64,000 bases of DNA from NCBI GenBank assembly GCA_017416485.1, contig JAFQCH010000019.1:1-64000 (forward strand). Direction: 5' to 3'. The position numbers and the translations under genes were made by a program. Shown here one piece after another: positions 24,617 through 33,139 of the stretch (within the stretch, counting starts at the first letter, position 1; each line of letters opens with the position of its first letter). A model generated the notes under the pieces. The model had not been told where the DNA came from and did not search any database. It saw nothing but the letters and a program-made list of their open reading frames with translations. The DNA comes from Clostridia bacterium (GTDB lineage Bacteria; Bacillota; Clostridia; Oscillospirales; Acutalibacteraceae).

Positions 24617-25420
24617 TTATTTGGCCAAGGAACCGACAAGCAGCATATAACCGCCGATCTGTGCGCCGAATTCGGGAGCACCTTCCATGATGATTTTACC
24701 TGCCTTGGTAGCTTCGAGCATGTCGTCAATGGACATCAGCGTACCGAGAGCAGCATCGAGATCACGGAATTTGAGGGTGAAGAAAGGCATTGCGCGCTTG
24801 TATTCGCCCTTGCCGGAACGGGATTTACCTGCTTTAACGCGGATGAATGCGCTGACGGTGGGTTCGCCCTGCACTGCGAAAGCATACACACGGTCGGGGC
24901 TCTTGAGTGCCCATTCGTGCACTTCTTCGTGTCCGTTCTTGTTGAGCTGGCTGATACCTGCACTCAGAAGATAGAAGTAGCACTTGACAAGCAGACGCTT
25001 GGTGTCTTCATCTTCGGGCGGGGTTTCAAGTCCGAGCAGGTTTGCCATTTTCAGCAATGCAGCCATGAAAGCGGCAAATGCGGCAGGATGTTTGGTAACA
25101 CCCTTCATTTTGGGCAGGGTTGCGGGGCCGATTTTGCCCTTAAAGAATGCGTTGAGTGCTTCAACACTCTTGAATTCAAGTTCGACCATGGGTCTGGGTT
25201 CGATTTTGGGATGAATCTTCCATTCGTCACCGTTGACCACAAAGTGAATTGCATACTTGCCGCCCGGTGCTTCGGGAGCAAGACAGCTTACCTGATAAAC
25301 GCAGTGGACGTTTTTGAACATCTTATTGATATTCGGAACGTCAGCGGCGATGACCTTCAAAAGCGGCAAAGCAGCATTCAGAAATATCTTATTGGTTAAG
25401 AAGGCTTCTCTATCTGCCAT
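24617..25420 (-). CDS. SCP2-like (sterol-carrier fold) tandem protein, downstream copy
   Basis: A 267-residue cytosolic protein with two SCP2-like halves. The first half has a hydrophobic-pocket pattern around MVELEFKSVEALNAFFKGK; the second ends with FFTLKFRDLDAALGTL followed by a GKIIMEGAPEFGAQIGGYML pattern, as in SCP2 C-termini. SCP2 domains bind lipids, fatty acyl groups or sterols in a hydrophobic tunnel. It is the last gene of the five-gene leftward operon; a related SCP2-like gene is first. It may hold a hydrophobic substrate for the enzymes between. Family assignment is from pattern only. Confidence 0.65.
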   Translation of the reverse strand: MADREAFLTNKIFLNAALPLLKVIAADVPNINKMFKNVHCVYQVSCLAPEAPGGKYAIHFVVNGDEWKIHPKIEPRPMVELEFKSVEALNAFFKGKIGPATLPKMKGVTKHPAAFAAFMAALLKMANLLGLETPPEDEDTKRLLVKCYFYLLSAGISQLNKNGHEEVHEWALKSPDRVYAFAVQGEPTVSAFIRVKAGKSRSGKGEYKRAMPFFTLKFRDLDAALGTLMSIDDMLEATKAGKIIMEGAPEFGAQIGGYMLLVGSLAK

Positions 25421-25455
25421 TGAATCTCTTTCCTTTCGTATGGAATGAGGGATGC

Positions 25456-26466
25456 TTACATTTCGTCATCCCAGTTGTCGTCTTCTTCGAAGTCCTTCTT
25501 CATGACTTCTCTGACAGCTTCAATGATGCCGTTTGCATCAATGCCGAGGTCAGCCATGATATCCTCATGCAGGCCGATGGGAGCAAACTTATCATTTGCG
25601 CCGAGCTTCTTGAATGCACAGCCCTTACCGGATTCAACAACAACTTCAGCAACAGCAGAGCCGAGACCGCCGATGATGCTGTGATCTTCAACAGTGATGA
25701 TGCGGCGGGTATCCATAACAGCCTTAAGGATGGCTTCCTTGTCAAGGGGCTTAATGGTGTGCATATTGATAACACGAACCTTTAAGCCTTCTGCCTTTTC
25801 AAGGAAATCAGCAGCCTGAACAGCCTGGAATACGCAGGAACCGCAAGCAATAACGGTGATATCGGTACCTTCGTGTACGGTAACAGCCTTGCCGATTTCA
25901 AAACCGTAGTCGCTGTTTTCATACAGAACACGGTCAAAACCGCGGTTGATACGGATGTAGAACGGGCCGGGGGTTGCATAAGCGGCCTTAACTGCGTTAT
26001 AGGTTTCATAACCGTCAGCGGGAACGATAACGGTCAGATTCGGAATGGAACGGGTAACAGCAAGGTCGCAGATTGCATGGTGGGTGGAACCTGCCTGACC
26101 GAAAGAAGTACCCGAATGGGTTGCGATAACCTTTGCATTGACATTCTGATAGCAAAGGTCAGTGTGCAGCTGGTCTGCCGCACGGAAGGATGCAAACTGA
26201 GAGAATGTGGAAAGGAACGGCACAAGCCCTGCTCTTGCCATACCTGCGGCAACACCGAACATATCCTGTTCAGCAATACCGACGTTAAAGAATCTGTCGG
26301 GGAATTCCTTCATGAAATCACCGATCTTGGTGGACTTTGCAAGGTCCGCAGTCAGCGCAACAACATCATTGTGCTCTCTGCCGAGTTCCACGAGTGCCTG
26401 TCCGTAAATTTCGGATGTGGAAAGCTGTGTGGATTCAATTGCAGTATAGGTCATTCCGCCTGCCAT
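25456..26466 (-). CDS. Transketolase, C-terminal subunit
   Basis: A 336-residue subunit with the pyrimidine-binding and C-terminal domains of transketolase. The catalytic Glu that activates thiamine diphosphate is in NVGIAEQDMFG. The substrate-loop motif reads AGSTHHAICDLA, with Cys where split transketolases usually have Glu. With the N-terminal subunit it transfers a two-carbon ketol group. Split DXS-like or transketolase pairs also include steroid-17,20-desmolase DesAB. It begins three bases after the end of the N-terminal subunit gene, whose last codons contain its GGAGGG ribosome site. Confidence 0.85.
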   Translation of the reverse strand: MAGGMTYTAIESTQLSTSEIYGQALVELGREHNDVVALTADLAKSTKIGDFMKEFPDRFFNVGIAEQDMFGVAAGMARAGLVPFLSTFSQFASFRAADQLHTDLCYQNVNAKVIATHSGTSFGQAGSTHHAICDLAVTRSIPNLTVIVPADGYETYNAVKAAYATPGPFYIRINRGFDRVLYENSDYGFEIGKAVTVHEGTDITVIACGSCVFQAVQAADFLEKAEGLKVRVINMHTIKPLDKEAILKAVMDTRRIITVEDHSIIGGLGSAVAEVVVESGKGCAFKKLGANDKFAPIGLHEDIMADLGIDANGIIEAVREVMKKDFEEDDNWDDEM

Positions 26467-26469
26467 AGC

Positions 26470-27351
26470 TTATGCACCCTCCTTTTCTGCGCGTGCAACA
26501 CGCTTCTTATAAGTTTCGGCAAGAGCCTTCTTGCCTCTTTCGTAACGATCATCGTCAAATGCACCGTAGTGCCATGTATAATCGTCTTCAATGAAATCGA
26601 TACCGCAACCCTTGAGAGTATTGCAGACGATCATGACGGGCTGTGTGCCGCCGTTCTTGTGGTTTTCATATGCAAAGTCAATGGCTTCGCAGAGTTCTTT
26701 GATATTGTTGCCGTCGATTTCTTTAACGATAAAGCCGAAAGCAGTCCATTTATCACAGAAGGGTTCAAGATTCTTGACATCTTCCGTTCTGCCGTCGATC
26801 ATGCACTTATTGCGGTCAACAAAAGAAATAAGATTGGTTACTTTGTAATGAGCCGCTGTCATGGCAGCTTCCCAGTTGGAACCTTCGTCGCATTCGCCGT
26901 CGCCGAGAACGCAGAAGGTCATGTAATCCTTACCGGTGACACGGGCAGCAAGAGCCGTACCGACGGCAATGGAAAGACCGTGACCGAGAGAACCGGTGGA
27001 AGCATCCGCACCGACAACTTTATTGGAGTCAAGGTGCATACCCATCTTGGAACCGGAAAGGTTGAAAGTTTTGAGCATTTCCTTGTCATTAAAACCGAGA
27101 TCGCAGAGTACGGGCGCATAAGCAACTGCCGCATGGCCCTTACTGAGAATGAAGCGGTCGCGATCTGCCCACTGGGGATCATCAACCTTAATGTTCATAT
27201 ACTTGTAGTAGCAAACGGTCATGATGTCAAGAACACTCATACCGCCGCCGATGTGTCCGCTACCGGCCCAATAAGTGGTGTCAAGCGTCAGATTACGAAG
27301 CTCGTCAACCTTCTTTTCAAGAGCCAGCCATTCGGCCTTTGAAAGAGACAT
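26470..27351 (-). CDS. Transketolase, N-terminal subunit
   Basis: A 293-residue thiamine-diphosphate-binding subunit. It shows AGSGHIGGGMSVLDIMTV (active-site His), DRFILSKGHAAVAY, and the cofactor motif GDGECDEGSNWEA ending with the conserved Asn-type position in VDRNKCMIDG. It pairs with the next gene to form a complete transketolase. Lying between SCP2-like and aminotransferase genes, rather than with pentose-phosphate genes, suggests a specialised substrate. AGGAGGA precedes the ATG. Confidence 0.88.
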   Translation of the reverse strand: MSLSKAEWLALEKKVDELRNLTLDTTYWAGSGHIGGGMSVLDIMTVCYYKYMNIKVDDPQWADRDRFILSKGHAAVAYAPVLCDLGFNDKEMLKTFNLSGSKMGMHLDSNKVVGADASTGSLGHGLSIAVGTALAARVTGKDYMTFCVLGDGECDEGSNWEAAMTAAHYKVTNLISFVDRNKCMIDGRTEDVKNLEPFCDKWTAFGFIVKEIDGNNIKELCEAIDFAYENHKNGGTQPVMIVCNTLKGCGIDFIEDDYTWHYGAFDDDRYERGKKALAETYKKRVARAEKEGA

Positions 27352-27421
27352 AGAATATTCCTCCTAATAAATATTTATCAAGGGGCGGCTGCGTGGGGCA
27401 ACCGCCGATTTACCAAACAAA

Positions 27422-28675
27422 TTACTGATACTTCGGTCTGATTGCGTGGAAGGCATCTTCTGCAACCTCAATGGTGCGCTTGATGTCTTCTTCGGTCAGA
27501 GAAGCATTGATGAAGTGGTTGTGGTGAGAGGTCAGGTAAATTCCTCTGTGAACCATTTCCTGTACCCAATCCTGATGGATCAGCAGGCTGTCGTCATCTG
27601 CAAGACGCAGATAGAACAAGGACGGTTCACCCGATACGACCATGTGGAAACCGTTGTTCGCAGCTGCAGCCTTGAGGCCTTCGGTCAGCATAAGACCTCT
27701 TTCACGGAACAGTTTGGGCGCATTGAGTTCTTTCATTTTATTGATACAAGCAATACCTGCCGCAAAGGGAACTGCACTCATCCAATAAGAACCTGTGTAG
27801 CTCAGGCCACTCATGGCAGATTTCAGGAATTCCTTACCGCAAAGGCAGGAAACGTTCCAGCCGTTTGCAAGAGCCTTACAGAAGCAGATCATGTCAGCTT
27901 CAAAGCCGTAATAATGGTCGGAACCTGCCGTATCAAGACGGAAACCAGCACGGACGTCGTCCACAATGAGAACGATACCCTTTTCGGTGCAGAGTTTGCG
28001 GACTTTCTGCCAATAACCGTCAGCAGGAAGTACGTTGTCAACAAAGTTGCCGTGCATATAAGGTGTGGAAATGAAAGCTGCGATTTCGCCTTCATTTTCA
28101 GCGACGAGTTTTTCGAGCGCTTCATAGTCGTTCCAGTCAACATACAGGTTGTTGGCGACGTCCTCGGGGATAACGCCGGGATAGTCAACCTTCTGTGTCC
28201 ACATGGAAACACCGTGATAGAAACCGTTGACGAAGATGATCTTCTTGCGGTGGGTATGTGCACGTGCACACATGATAGCACCCTGGGTGGTATCATTACC
28301 GTTCTTCATGAAGAATGCCCAGTCTGCAGATGCAACGGTATCAACCATGAGCTCTGCAAACTCAACGATCTTTGTGGACGGAGTTGTCACGCAGTTTTCG
28401 AGCTTCATCTGTGCCATGGCGGCAGCATCAACATCGGGGTCATTGTAACCGAGAACGTTAGGGCCGTATGCGCACATATAGTCGATAAACTTATTGCCAT
28501 CAACGTCCCAGAAATAGGAGCCCTGGGCTTTTTCGGTGAAGAACGGCCAGGATGTGGGAGGAATCCAGCAACCTTCAGCAGGACCCTGGTGGCCGTAAAG
28601 ACCGGACGGAATTACCTTGCAGGCTCTTTCAAAGAGTGCATGGCTTTTATCATAATTATAATGTTTTGATGCCAT
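27422..28675 (-). CDS. Class III aminotransferase, glutamate-semialdehyde-aminomutase-like
   Basis: A 417-residue PLP enzyme. The active-site region shows GNDTTQGAIMCARAHT, NGFYHGVSMW, the PLP-nitrogen Asp in VDDVRAGFR and the Schiff-base Lys in CFCKALANGW. Haem biosynthesis is unlikely because no hem genes are near and the usual GSAM sequence features are altered. It likely transfers or moves an amino group on a keto or aldehyde compound tied to the transketolase reaction. It is the second gene of the operon. Confidence 0.85.
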   Translation of the reverse strand: MASKHYNYDKSHALFERACKVIPSGLYGHQGPAEGCWIPPTSWPFFTEKAQGSYFWDVDGNKFIDYMCAYGPNVLGYNDPDVDAAAMAQMKLENCVTTPSTKIVEFAELMVDTVASADWAFFMKNGNDTTQGAIMCARAHTHRKKIIFVNGFYHGVSMWTQKVDYPGVIPEDVANNLYVDWNDYEALEKLVAENEGEIAAFISTPYMHGNFVDNVLPADGYWQKVRKLCTEKGIVLIVDDVRAGFRLDTAGSDHYYGFEADMICFCKALANGWNVSCLCGKEFLKSAMSGLSYTGSYWMSAVPFAAGIACINKMKELNAPKLFRERGLMLTEGLKAAAANNGFHMVVSGEPSLFYLRLADDDSLLIHQDWVQEMVHRGIYLTSHHNHFINASLTEEDIKRTIEVAEDAFHAIRPKYQ

Positions 28676-28689
28676 CTTTTTTGTCCTCC

Positions 28690-29463
28690 TTATGCAAGAT
28701 AGAGAGCAACACGATCGAGAATACGGTTGATGTTATCGACCATGGAGATCATGCCGCCCATGATGATGGTTCCCTGACCGATGCAGGCAACAGCATTGAC
28801 ATTGCCGTCAAACAGATCTCTGGCAAGACGCATGCCGGTGAATTCCATGATTGCACGGTAATTTTCGGGAGCCTTCTTGATGGTGATCATGCGGTGGTTG
28901 CAGACACGGATGGTGGCTGCGGGACCGCCGGAGATGGCAACCTTGATGTCGCCGTCCACGATGTGATCTGCACTGAACTTACCGATTTCATCGTTGTTAC
29001 CGATCTGGGAAAGGGCAACGGTGATGGTATAGAACATCAGAGAAGTGCTGATTTCAAAGAAGCGGTCATCCTTGAGATCTTCGGGATCGGGACGCATATA
29101 TTTGCTCAGAAGATCCGTCAGCGGAATAAAGCTCTTGAGCAGGAAGCCGATGTGGGTGAATCCCTTGCAGGGGATCGGAGTGACGGTGCCGTCGATCATG
29201 CCGTTAAATTTATCGCAGGAGCCGAACGGAAGCAGAATGTCACACTTGTCAACACCGTCGGTCATGCGGCAGTAGCCGTTTTTGAAGGTCAGTGTTGCAC
29301 TCGGGCCGCCCTTGACGATCATACCGATCGAAAGCGGCTTTTTGTTCTTAAGCAGTGCTCTTGCCTGCGGATCGAGTTCGCAGAGATTTTCGAGCGTACC
29401 GAGAACGGCATACATGTTGATATATGCCAGGGTTTTTGCATCTGTCAAATTCATATTAGCCAA
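28690..29463 (-). CDS. SCP2-like (sterol-carrier fold) tandem protein, first gene of operon
   Basis: A 257-residue protein with two SCP2-like halves, seen in KGGPSATLTFKNG and SGGPAATIRVCNHRM and in the repeated pattern of a GxI-type hydrophobic helix followed by a long amphipathic C-terminus (MISMVDNINRILDRVALYLA). The start is a TTG at 29463 with AGGAGG eight bases ahead. It shares only general architecture with the gene at 24617, so the two may bind different ligands or form a pair. No signal peptide is present. Confidence 0.65.
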   Translation of the reverse strand: MANMNLTDAKTLAYINMYAVLGTLENLCELDPQARALLKNKKPLSIGMIVKGGPSATLTFKNGYCRMTDGVDKCDILLPFGSCDKFNGMIDGTVTPIPCKGFTHIGFLLKSFIPLTDLLSKYMRPDPEDLKDDRFFEISTSLMFYTITVALSQIGNNDEIGKFSADHIVDGDIKVAISGGPAATIRVCNHRMITIKKAPENYRAIMEFTGMRLARDLFDGNVNAVACIGQGTIIMGGMISMVDNINRILDRVALYLA

Positions 29464-29516
29464 AATGCATTCCTCCTAAACTATTAACGGATACAAATCC
29501 GCATTATTTCTTATCT

Positions 29517-29545
29517 ATTTTACCAAAAGAAACACCGCATGTCAA
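29517..29545 (-). promoter_or_regulatory. Promoter of the SCP2/transketolase operon
   Basis: On the minus strand TTGACA, 17 bp and TAAAAT, about 54 bases upstream of the TTG start at 29463. Confidence 0.75.
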
Positions 29546-29634
29546 TTAACATTTTATGAATATCGCCAATAAGAAAAAGTTCGTAAAATTGAACAGTTTT
29601 CCGCTGTTACTTTCAAGCACATTGACGAAAAAAG

Positions 29635-29658
29635 CCGTCCGGGGAAATCCCCGAACGG
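29635..29658 (-). terminator. Terminator of the 54-residue peptide gene
   Basis: CCGT/ACGG and GGGG/CCCC form a stem with an internal mismatch and AAAT loop. On the minus strand it is followed by TTTTTTC. Confidence 0.65.
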
Positions 29659-29674
29659 ACAAATAGGCAGAAAT

Positions 29675-29839
29675 TTAATCGTTGTAAAGGCTTTGGCTCT
29701 GCAATTTTTTTTCGTCACTCGGTGCGGCAGTGGGTTCTTCTTTGCCCTGTGCCGTAAACACAATGGACTTGATTGCATCGATGATATAATTGATAAAATC
29801 AGAAATTTCGGAAAGATAACCCAAAAGAACTTCAAACAT
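29675..29839 (-). CDS. 54-residue amphipathic peptide gene
   Basis: The frame begins MFEVLLGYLSEISDFINYII, an amphipathic helix of about 28 residues, and continues into a polar tail (KEEPTAAPSDEKK). A weak AAGTGAG site precedes the ATG and a terminator follows the stop, which supports a real small gene. Similar hydrophobic-then-polar small peptides occur near secreted proteins in Clostridia, and the C-terminus of the secreted hydrolase at 54649 has a comparable helix. No family is recognised; membrane association is likely. Confidence 0.55.
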   Translation of the reverse strand: MFEVLLGYLSEISDFINYIIDAIKSIVFTAQGKEEPTAAPSDEKKLQSQSLYND

Positions 29840-30060
29840 GAAAAACACTCACTTTCATAATGTTGTAACACATGTAATGTTATCACAATTTTATGAACAG
29901 TCTGTGAATGCACAATGTCTTAAGTATGAAGAAGATACCTTGCAATACCAATTTTTTTCATAATCTTTTGGTTAAATTGCTGATTTTTATACAAATTAAC
30001 ATTTCATCTGCAACAATTTTTCAATTTTGTTTATTATTTTTTTTTCACAAACGCAGTTTT

Positions 30061-30083
30061 GTTCCCTTTACAGAAACGGGAAC
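30061..30083 (+). terminator. Orphan hairpin with T-run
   Basis: GTTCCC and GGGAAC form a short stem followed by TTTTTG on the plus strand. No plus-strand gene is upstream; the 29840-30094 gap otherwise shows only AT-rich sequence. Confidence 0.35.
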
Positions 30084-30094
30084 TTTTTGTATAA

Positions 30095-30463
30095 TCATGT
30101 CAGCAAATACAGCAAGGCAAGAATCAGTTCTTCATCCGCATGTTCGGCATAGAGTAAAAAACAAACAGACAAAATCAAGGCTTTATCAGCGTCATCTGCC
30201 CGGATCCCCTTGCCGGCAAACAGTTTTGCAATGATATCGGAAGCATTTTCCTGCTTTTTACAACACTTGTGCGCATTTAGCGGTGCATTCTGCATTTTCG
30301 GGCATGAAGACGGATTTTCAGTATTTTGAGCAGTCTGTTCATCCACGGAAAACTGCCGTGCGGCATCCTCGGCGGCAGTTTTTGCTTTTTTGCGCATTTC
30401 ACGAACACGTTGCACGGCTTCCTGTTGCATCTGTGAAAGCTGTGCATAAGAATAATCAGCCAA
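30095..30463 (-). CDS. Hypothetical protein with cysteine patch
   Basis: A 122-residue protein with a helical, charged N-terminus (YAQLSQMQQEAVQRVREMRK), a middle containing Cys-Lys pairs (HKCCKKQ) and a hydrophobic C-terminal helix (ALILSVCFLLYAEHADEELI). It starts at a TTG that overlaps the end of the upstream gene, with GGGAGGG ahead. It is the last of three co-oriented small genes. I do not recognise the family. Confidence 0.6.
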   Translation of the reverse strand: MADYSYAQLSQMQQEAVQRVREMRKKAKTAAEDAARQFSVDEQTAQNTENPSSCPKMQNAPLNAHKCCKKQENASDIIAKLFAGKGIRADDADKALILSVCFLLYAEHADEELILALLYLLT

Positions 30464-30806
30464 GCAAACCGCCCTCCCTGAGCATACGCATCATTTTCAG
30501 CACCCGCAGAATATTGACTGCCTCATCTACCTTACTGCGCCTTGTTTCATTCAACAAAGGTTTGAGCGCATACAAAAAATCGCTGCGGTTGTCTTTTTCA
30601 TTCATTTTGCCGAAATAGCGCGACAATCCGCCGATCACTTTGGGATCCATCAGCGGATTATTGCCGCCGAACAATTCTGCCATGCCGCCGTTGTTGACAG
30701 AAGCACCGTCATTATTCTGCATATTTCCCAACAACTGCGAGGCAGTTTCCTGCAATTGTTTCATATCTTCATCACTCAATGAAGACAGCAGGTCATTCAG
30801 ATCCAT
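30456..30806 (-). CDS. Hypothetical small helical protein
   Basis: A 116-residue protein beginning MDLNDLLSSLSDEDMKQLQE, with an Asn/Gly-rich stretch in the middle and an Arg/Met-rich helical end (ILRVLKMMRMLREGGLLG). The ATG at 30806 fits CGGTGG spacing better than a GTG nine bases earlier. The small-gene cluster looks like the Clostridia families with LLSSLSDED starts, perhaps sporulation-related, but this is a guess. Confidence 0.6.
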   Translation of the reverse strand: MDLNDLLSSLSDEDMKQLQETASQLLGNMQNNDGASVNNGGMAELFGGNNPLMDPKVIGGLSRYFGKMNEKDNRSDFLYALKPLLNETRRSKVDEAVNILRVLKMMRMLREGGLLG

Positions 30807-31023
30807 TTTTACCACCGTTGCCTTGCAGTTTTTTCAGAATTTCCATTGCTTGCGGCGTTTGCAGAAGCTGCTGTGCGGTATCGCGATCGGAAAGCGCCTT
30901 TGTGAACAATGCCTTTTGCTCGGCGGAGAGTGAATTGACCATACGGTCTTTTACTCCTTGTTCATTTGCCTGCGACTTTCCTGCCAGCATTTGCAAAAGT
31001 GCATCAATGCGGTTATCCTGCAA
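30793..31023 (-). CDS. Hypothetical small helical protein, first of three
   Basis: A 76-residue helical protein. It starts at a TTG (31023) preceded by GGGAGGGA at good spacing; an ATG further upstream lacks a site. It contains LSAEQKALFTKALSDRDTAQ and a repeated LLQTPQAMEILKKLQG end. It overlaps the following gene by 14 bases, so the three small genes are translated together. Function unknown. Confidence 0.6.
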   Translation of the reverse strand: MQDNRIDALLQMLAGKSQANEQGVKDRMVNSLSAEQKALFTKALSDRDTAQQLLQTPQAMEILKKLQGNGGKNGSE

Positions 31024-31080
31024 AATGATCCCTCCCCGAATATTGATATATAAAATACCTATGAAAGAGGACAACAGATT

Positions 31081-31548
31081 ATGCGTTTACTTGTATTATC
31101 GGATTCCCATTCAAGAAAAGAACGCCTTGCAAATATTCTGGCAACGGAGCCGATGGCTGATGCAGTTTTTCACCTCGGTGACGGTGCTGCCGACATGATT
31201 TTTTTGCAGGATACCGACCCGCGCACATTCTTTTTGCTGCGCGGCAACTGCGATTCCGCATTTCGGGAAGAACTGAAGGACACCGAAACCGTCACATTTG
31301 AAAACACCCGCATTTTTGCAACACACGGCCATCTTTATAATGTAAAATTCGGGTTGGATAAAATCGGGCTCGTTGCCGGCATGCAGAATATGCAGCTGGT
31401 TCTGTTTGGCCATACACACAATCCCACCGTTCATTACGAAAACGGAATTCATTTTTTTAACCCCGGTTCGGTTGCGGAAGGATTTTACGGTTGCGTGGAT
31501 ATCACACAAAAGGGAATTATTTGTTTGCACAAAGAAATCAAAATGTAA
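31081..31548 (+). CDS. YfcE/MJ0936-type metallophosphoesterase
   Basis: A 155-residue calcineurin-like phosphodiesterase. Metal ligands are visible in LVLSDSHSRKERL, FHLGDGAADM, RGNCD, THGH and FGHTHNP. Members act on cyclic nucleotides or model phosphodiesters, and the natural substrate is often unknown. AGAGGAC precedes the ATG. It is divergent from the three small genes and only about 60 bases separate the starts, so they share a regulatory region. Confidence 0.9.
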   Translation: MRLLVLSDSHSRKERLANILATEPMADAVFHLGDGAADMIFLQDTDPRTFFLLRGNCDSAFREELKDTETVTFENTRIFATHGHLYNVKFGLDKIGLVAGMQNMQLVLFGHTHNPTVHYENGIHFFNPGSVAEGFYGCVDITQKGIICLHKEIKM

Positions 31549-31580
31549 CAAATATTTAACAATATTTGTGTGTTTTGTTA

Positions 31581-31609
31581 TTGAAAACAAGCGCAGAGTG
31601 TGGTATTAT
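31581..31609 (+). promoter_or_regulatory. Promoter of the aminotransferase/aldolase operon
   Basis: TTGAAA, 17 bp and TATTAT, followed by a 37-base leader to the ATG at 31647. An alternative -10 (TATAAT) lies seven bases further on. Confidence 0.65.
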
Positions 31610-31646
31610 TTATAATGTATAATTTTATTATGGAGGCTTTTGTACT

Positions 31647-33128
31647 ATGGACACTCGTTTTGCAATTACCGATTACCATGACACTACGGCTGTCAACAAA
31701 GCACTTGACGAACTGATTGCCAAACCGATTTACTCGGTCAGCAAAGAAGCTCTTGCTGCTTATGTTGACAACTATTTCGAAGCAAAGTGTGCAACTTCCA
31801 AGGCAATGATCTCAGAAGCCCGCCAAGTTATCCCCGGCGGCGTTCAGCACAACCTTGCGTTCAACTATCCGTTCCCGCTTGTATTCACTAAAGCACAAGA
31901 CTGCTTCCTGTATGACATCGACGGCAACAAGTATTTCGACTTCCTGCAGGCAGGCGGCCCGACCGTTCTCGGCTCCAACCCGCCCCAGATTCGTGAACAG
32001 GTTATCGACCTTTTGAACACCTGTGGTCCTTCCACCGGTCTGTTCCATGAATTTGAATACAAACTTGCAAAGAAGATCTCCGATTCCGTTGAAACGGTTC
32101 AGATGTTCCGTATGCAGGGTTCCGGCACAGAAGCTTGCATGACAGCAGTTCGTGTTGCTCGTCTTGCAACAGGCAAAAAGAATATCATTAAAATGGGTGG
32201 TGCCTACCACGGTTGGTCTGACCAGCTCGGTTACGGCATTCGTGTTCCCGGCTCCAAATTCACACAGGCAAACGGCGTTCCGCTTTACTTGTTCAAGCAT
32301 ACGCAGGAATTTTTCCCCAATGACCTGGAAGACCTCGAAAGAAAACTCAGAGCAAACATGTTTAGAGGCGGCACGGCTGCTGTCTTTATTGAACCGGTCG
32401 GTCCCGAAAGCGGTACCACTCCGCTTGATTTCGACTTCAACAAAGGTGTTGAAAGACTTTGCCGCAAATACGGCGCACTGCTTATCTTCGATGAAGTCGT
32501 CACCGGCTTCCGTATCGGCATGGCAGGTGCCCAGGGTTACTTCGGTGTATCTCCCGACCTGACCATTTTCGGCAAGGTTATCGCAGGCGGCTATCCGGGT
32601 GCAGGCGGCGTCGGCGGCAAGAAGGAATACATGAAGTATCTCGGTGCCGGTCTTGATGATTCCGGCATGAAGATTAAAAAGGCATTTACCGGCGGCACCA
32701 TGACTGCCAATCCGCTTTCCTGCTGTGCAGGTTACTACACCCTCGAAGAAATCGACCGCACCAATGCTTGCCAGAAGGCAGGTCAGATGGGCGACCGTCT
32801 TACCAAGGGCTTGCAGGAACTCATCCGCAAATACAACCTTCCCTTCGTAGCATACAATGAAGGCTCCATCTGCCATCTTGAAACCGTCGGAACCATGCAC
32901 TTCTCCATCAACTGGAAGAAGCCGTGGACCATCCCCGGTGTCATCAAGGCAACCGATGCACGCAAGGCTGAAATGACCCACATGGGTGCTGCTTACATGG
33001 CAGAAGGTCTTGTTACTCTTGCAGGCAGCCGTCTGTATACCAGCGCTGCTTACACACCCGAACTCATTGACGAAGCACTGACCAGATTCGACAAGGTCTT
33101 TGCAACGGTTGAACTTCTCAACAAATAA
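31647..33128 (+). CDS. Class III aminotransferase, second copy
   Basis: A 493-residue PLP enzyme of the glutamate-1-semialdehyde-aminomutase-like group. Visible motifs are QGSGTEACMTAVRVARL, GGAYHGWSDQ, FIEPVGPES, the Asp in FDEVVTGFR and the Lys in IFGKVIAGGYPGAGGVG. It has about 60 extra N-terminal residues relative to GSAM. It is not a close copy of the enzyme at 27422. It heads a rightward operon with a class II aldolase and TetR, and probably acts in the same unknown pathway. Confidence 0.87.
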   Translation: MDTRFAITDYHDTTAVNKALDELIAKPIYSVSKEALAAYVDNYFEAKCATSKAMISEARQVIPGGVQHNLAFNYPFPLVFTKAQDCFLYDIDGNKYFDFLQAGGPTVLGSNPPQIREQVIDLLNTCGPSTGLFHEFEYKLAKKISDSVETVQMFRMQGSGTEACMTAVRVARLATGKKNIIKMGGAYHGWSDQLGYGIRVPGSKFTQANGVPLYLFKHTQEFFPNDLEDLERKLRANMFRGGTAAVFIEPVGPESGTTPLDFDFNKGVERLCRKYGALLIFDEVVTGFRIGMAGAQGYFGVSPDLTIFGKVIAGGYPGAGGVGGKKEYMKYLGAGLDDSGMKIKKAFTGGTMTANPLSCCAGYYTLEEIDRTNACQKAGQMGDRLTKGLQELIRKYNLPFVAYNEGSICHLETVGTMHFSINWKKPWTIPGVIKATDARKAEMTHMGAAYMAEGLVTLAGSRLYTSAAYTPELIDEALTRFDKVFATVELLNK

Positions 33129-33139
33129 GAGGTAAAACA

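Noticed and set aside
25873..27342. A 489-codon plus-strand frame opposite the transketolase genes
   Set aside because: It is antisense to clear transketolase subunits and its translation shows no family pattern.
31647..33128. hemL (haem-pathway glutamate-semialdehyde aminomutase)
   Set aside because: The protein has a long N-terminal extension, pairs with an aldolase and TetR, and no other haem gene is near. GSAM-like fold does not establish that function.
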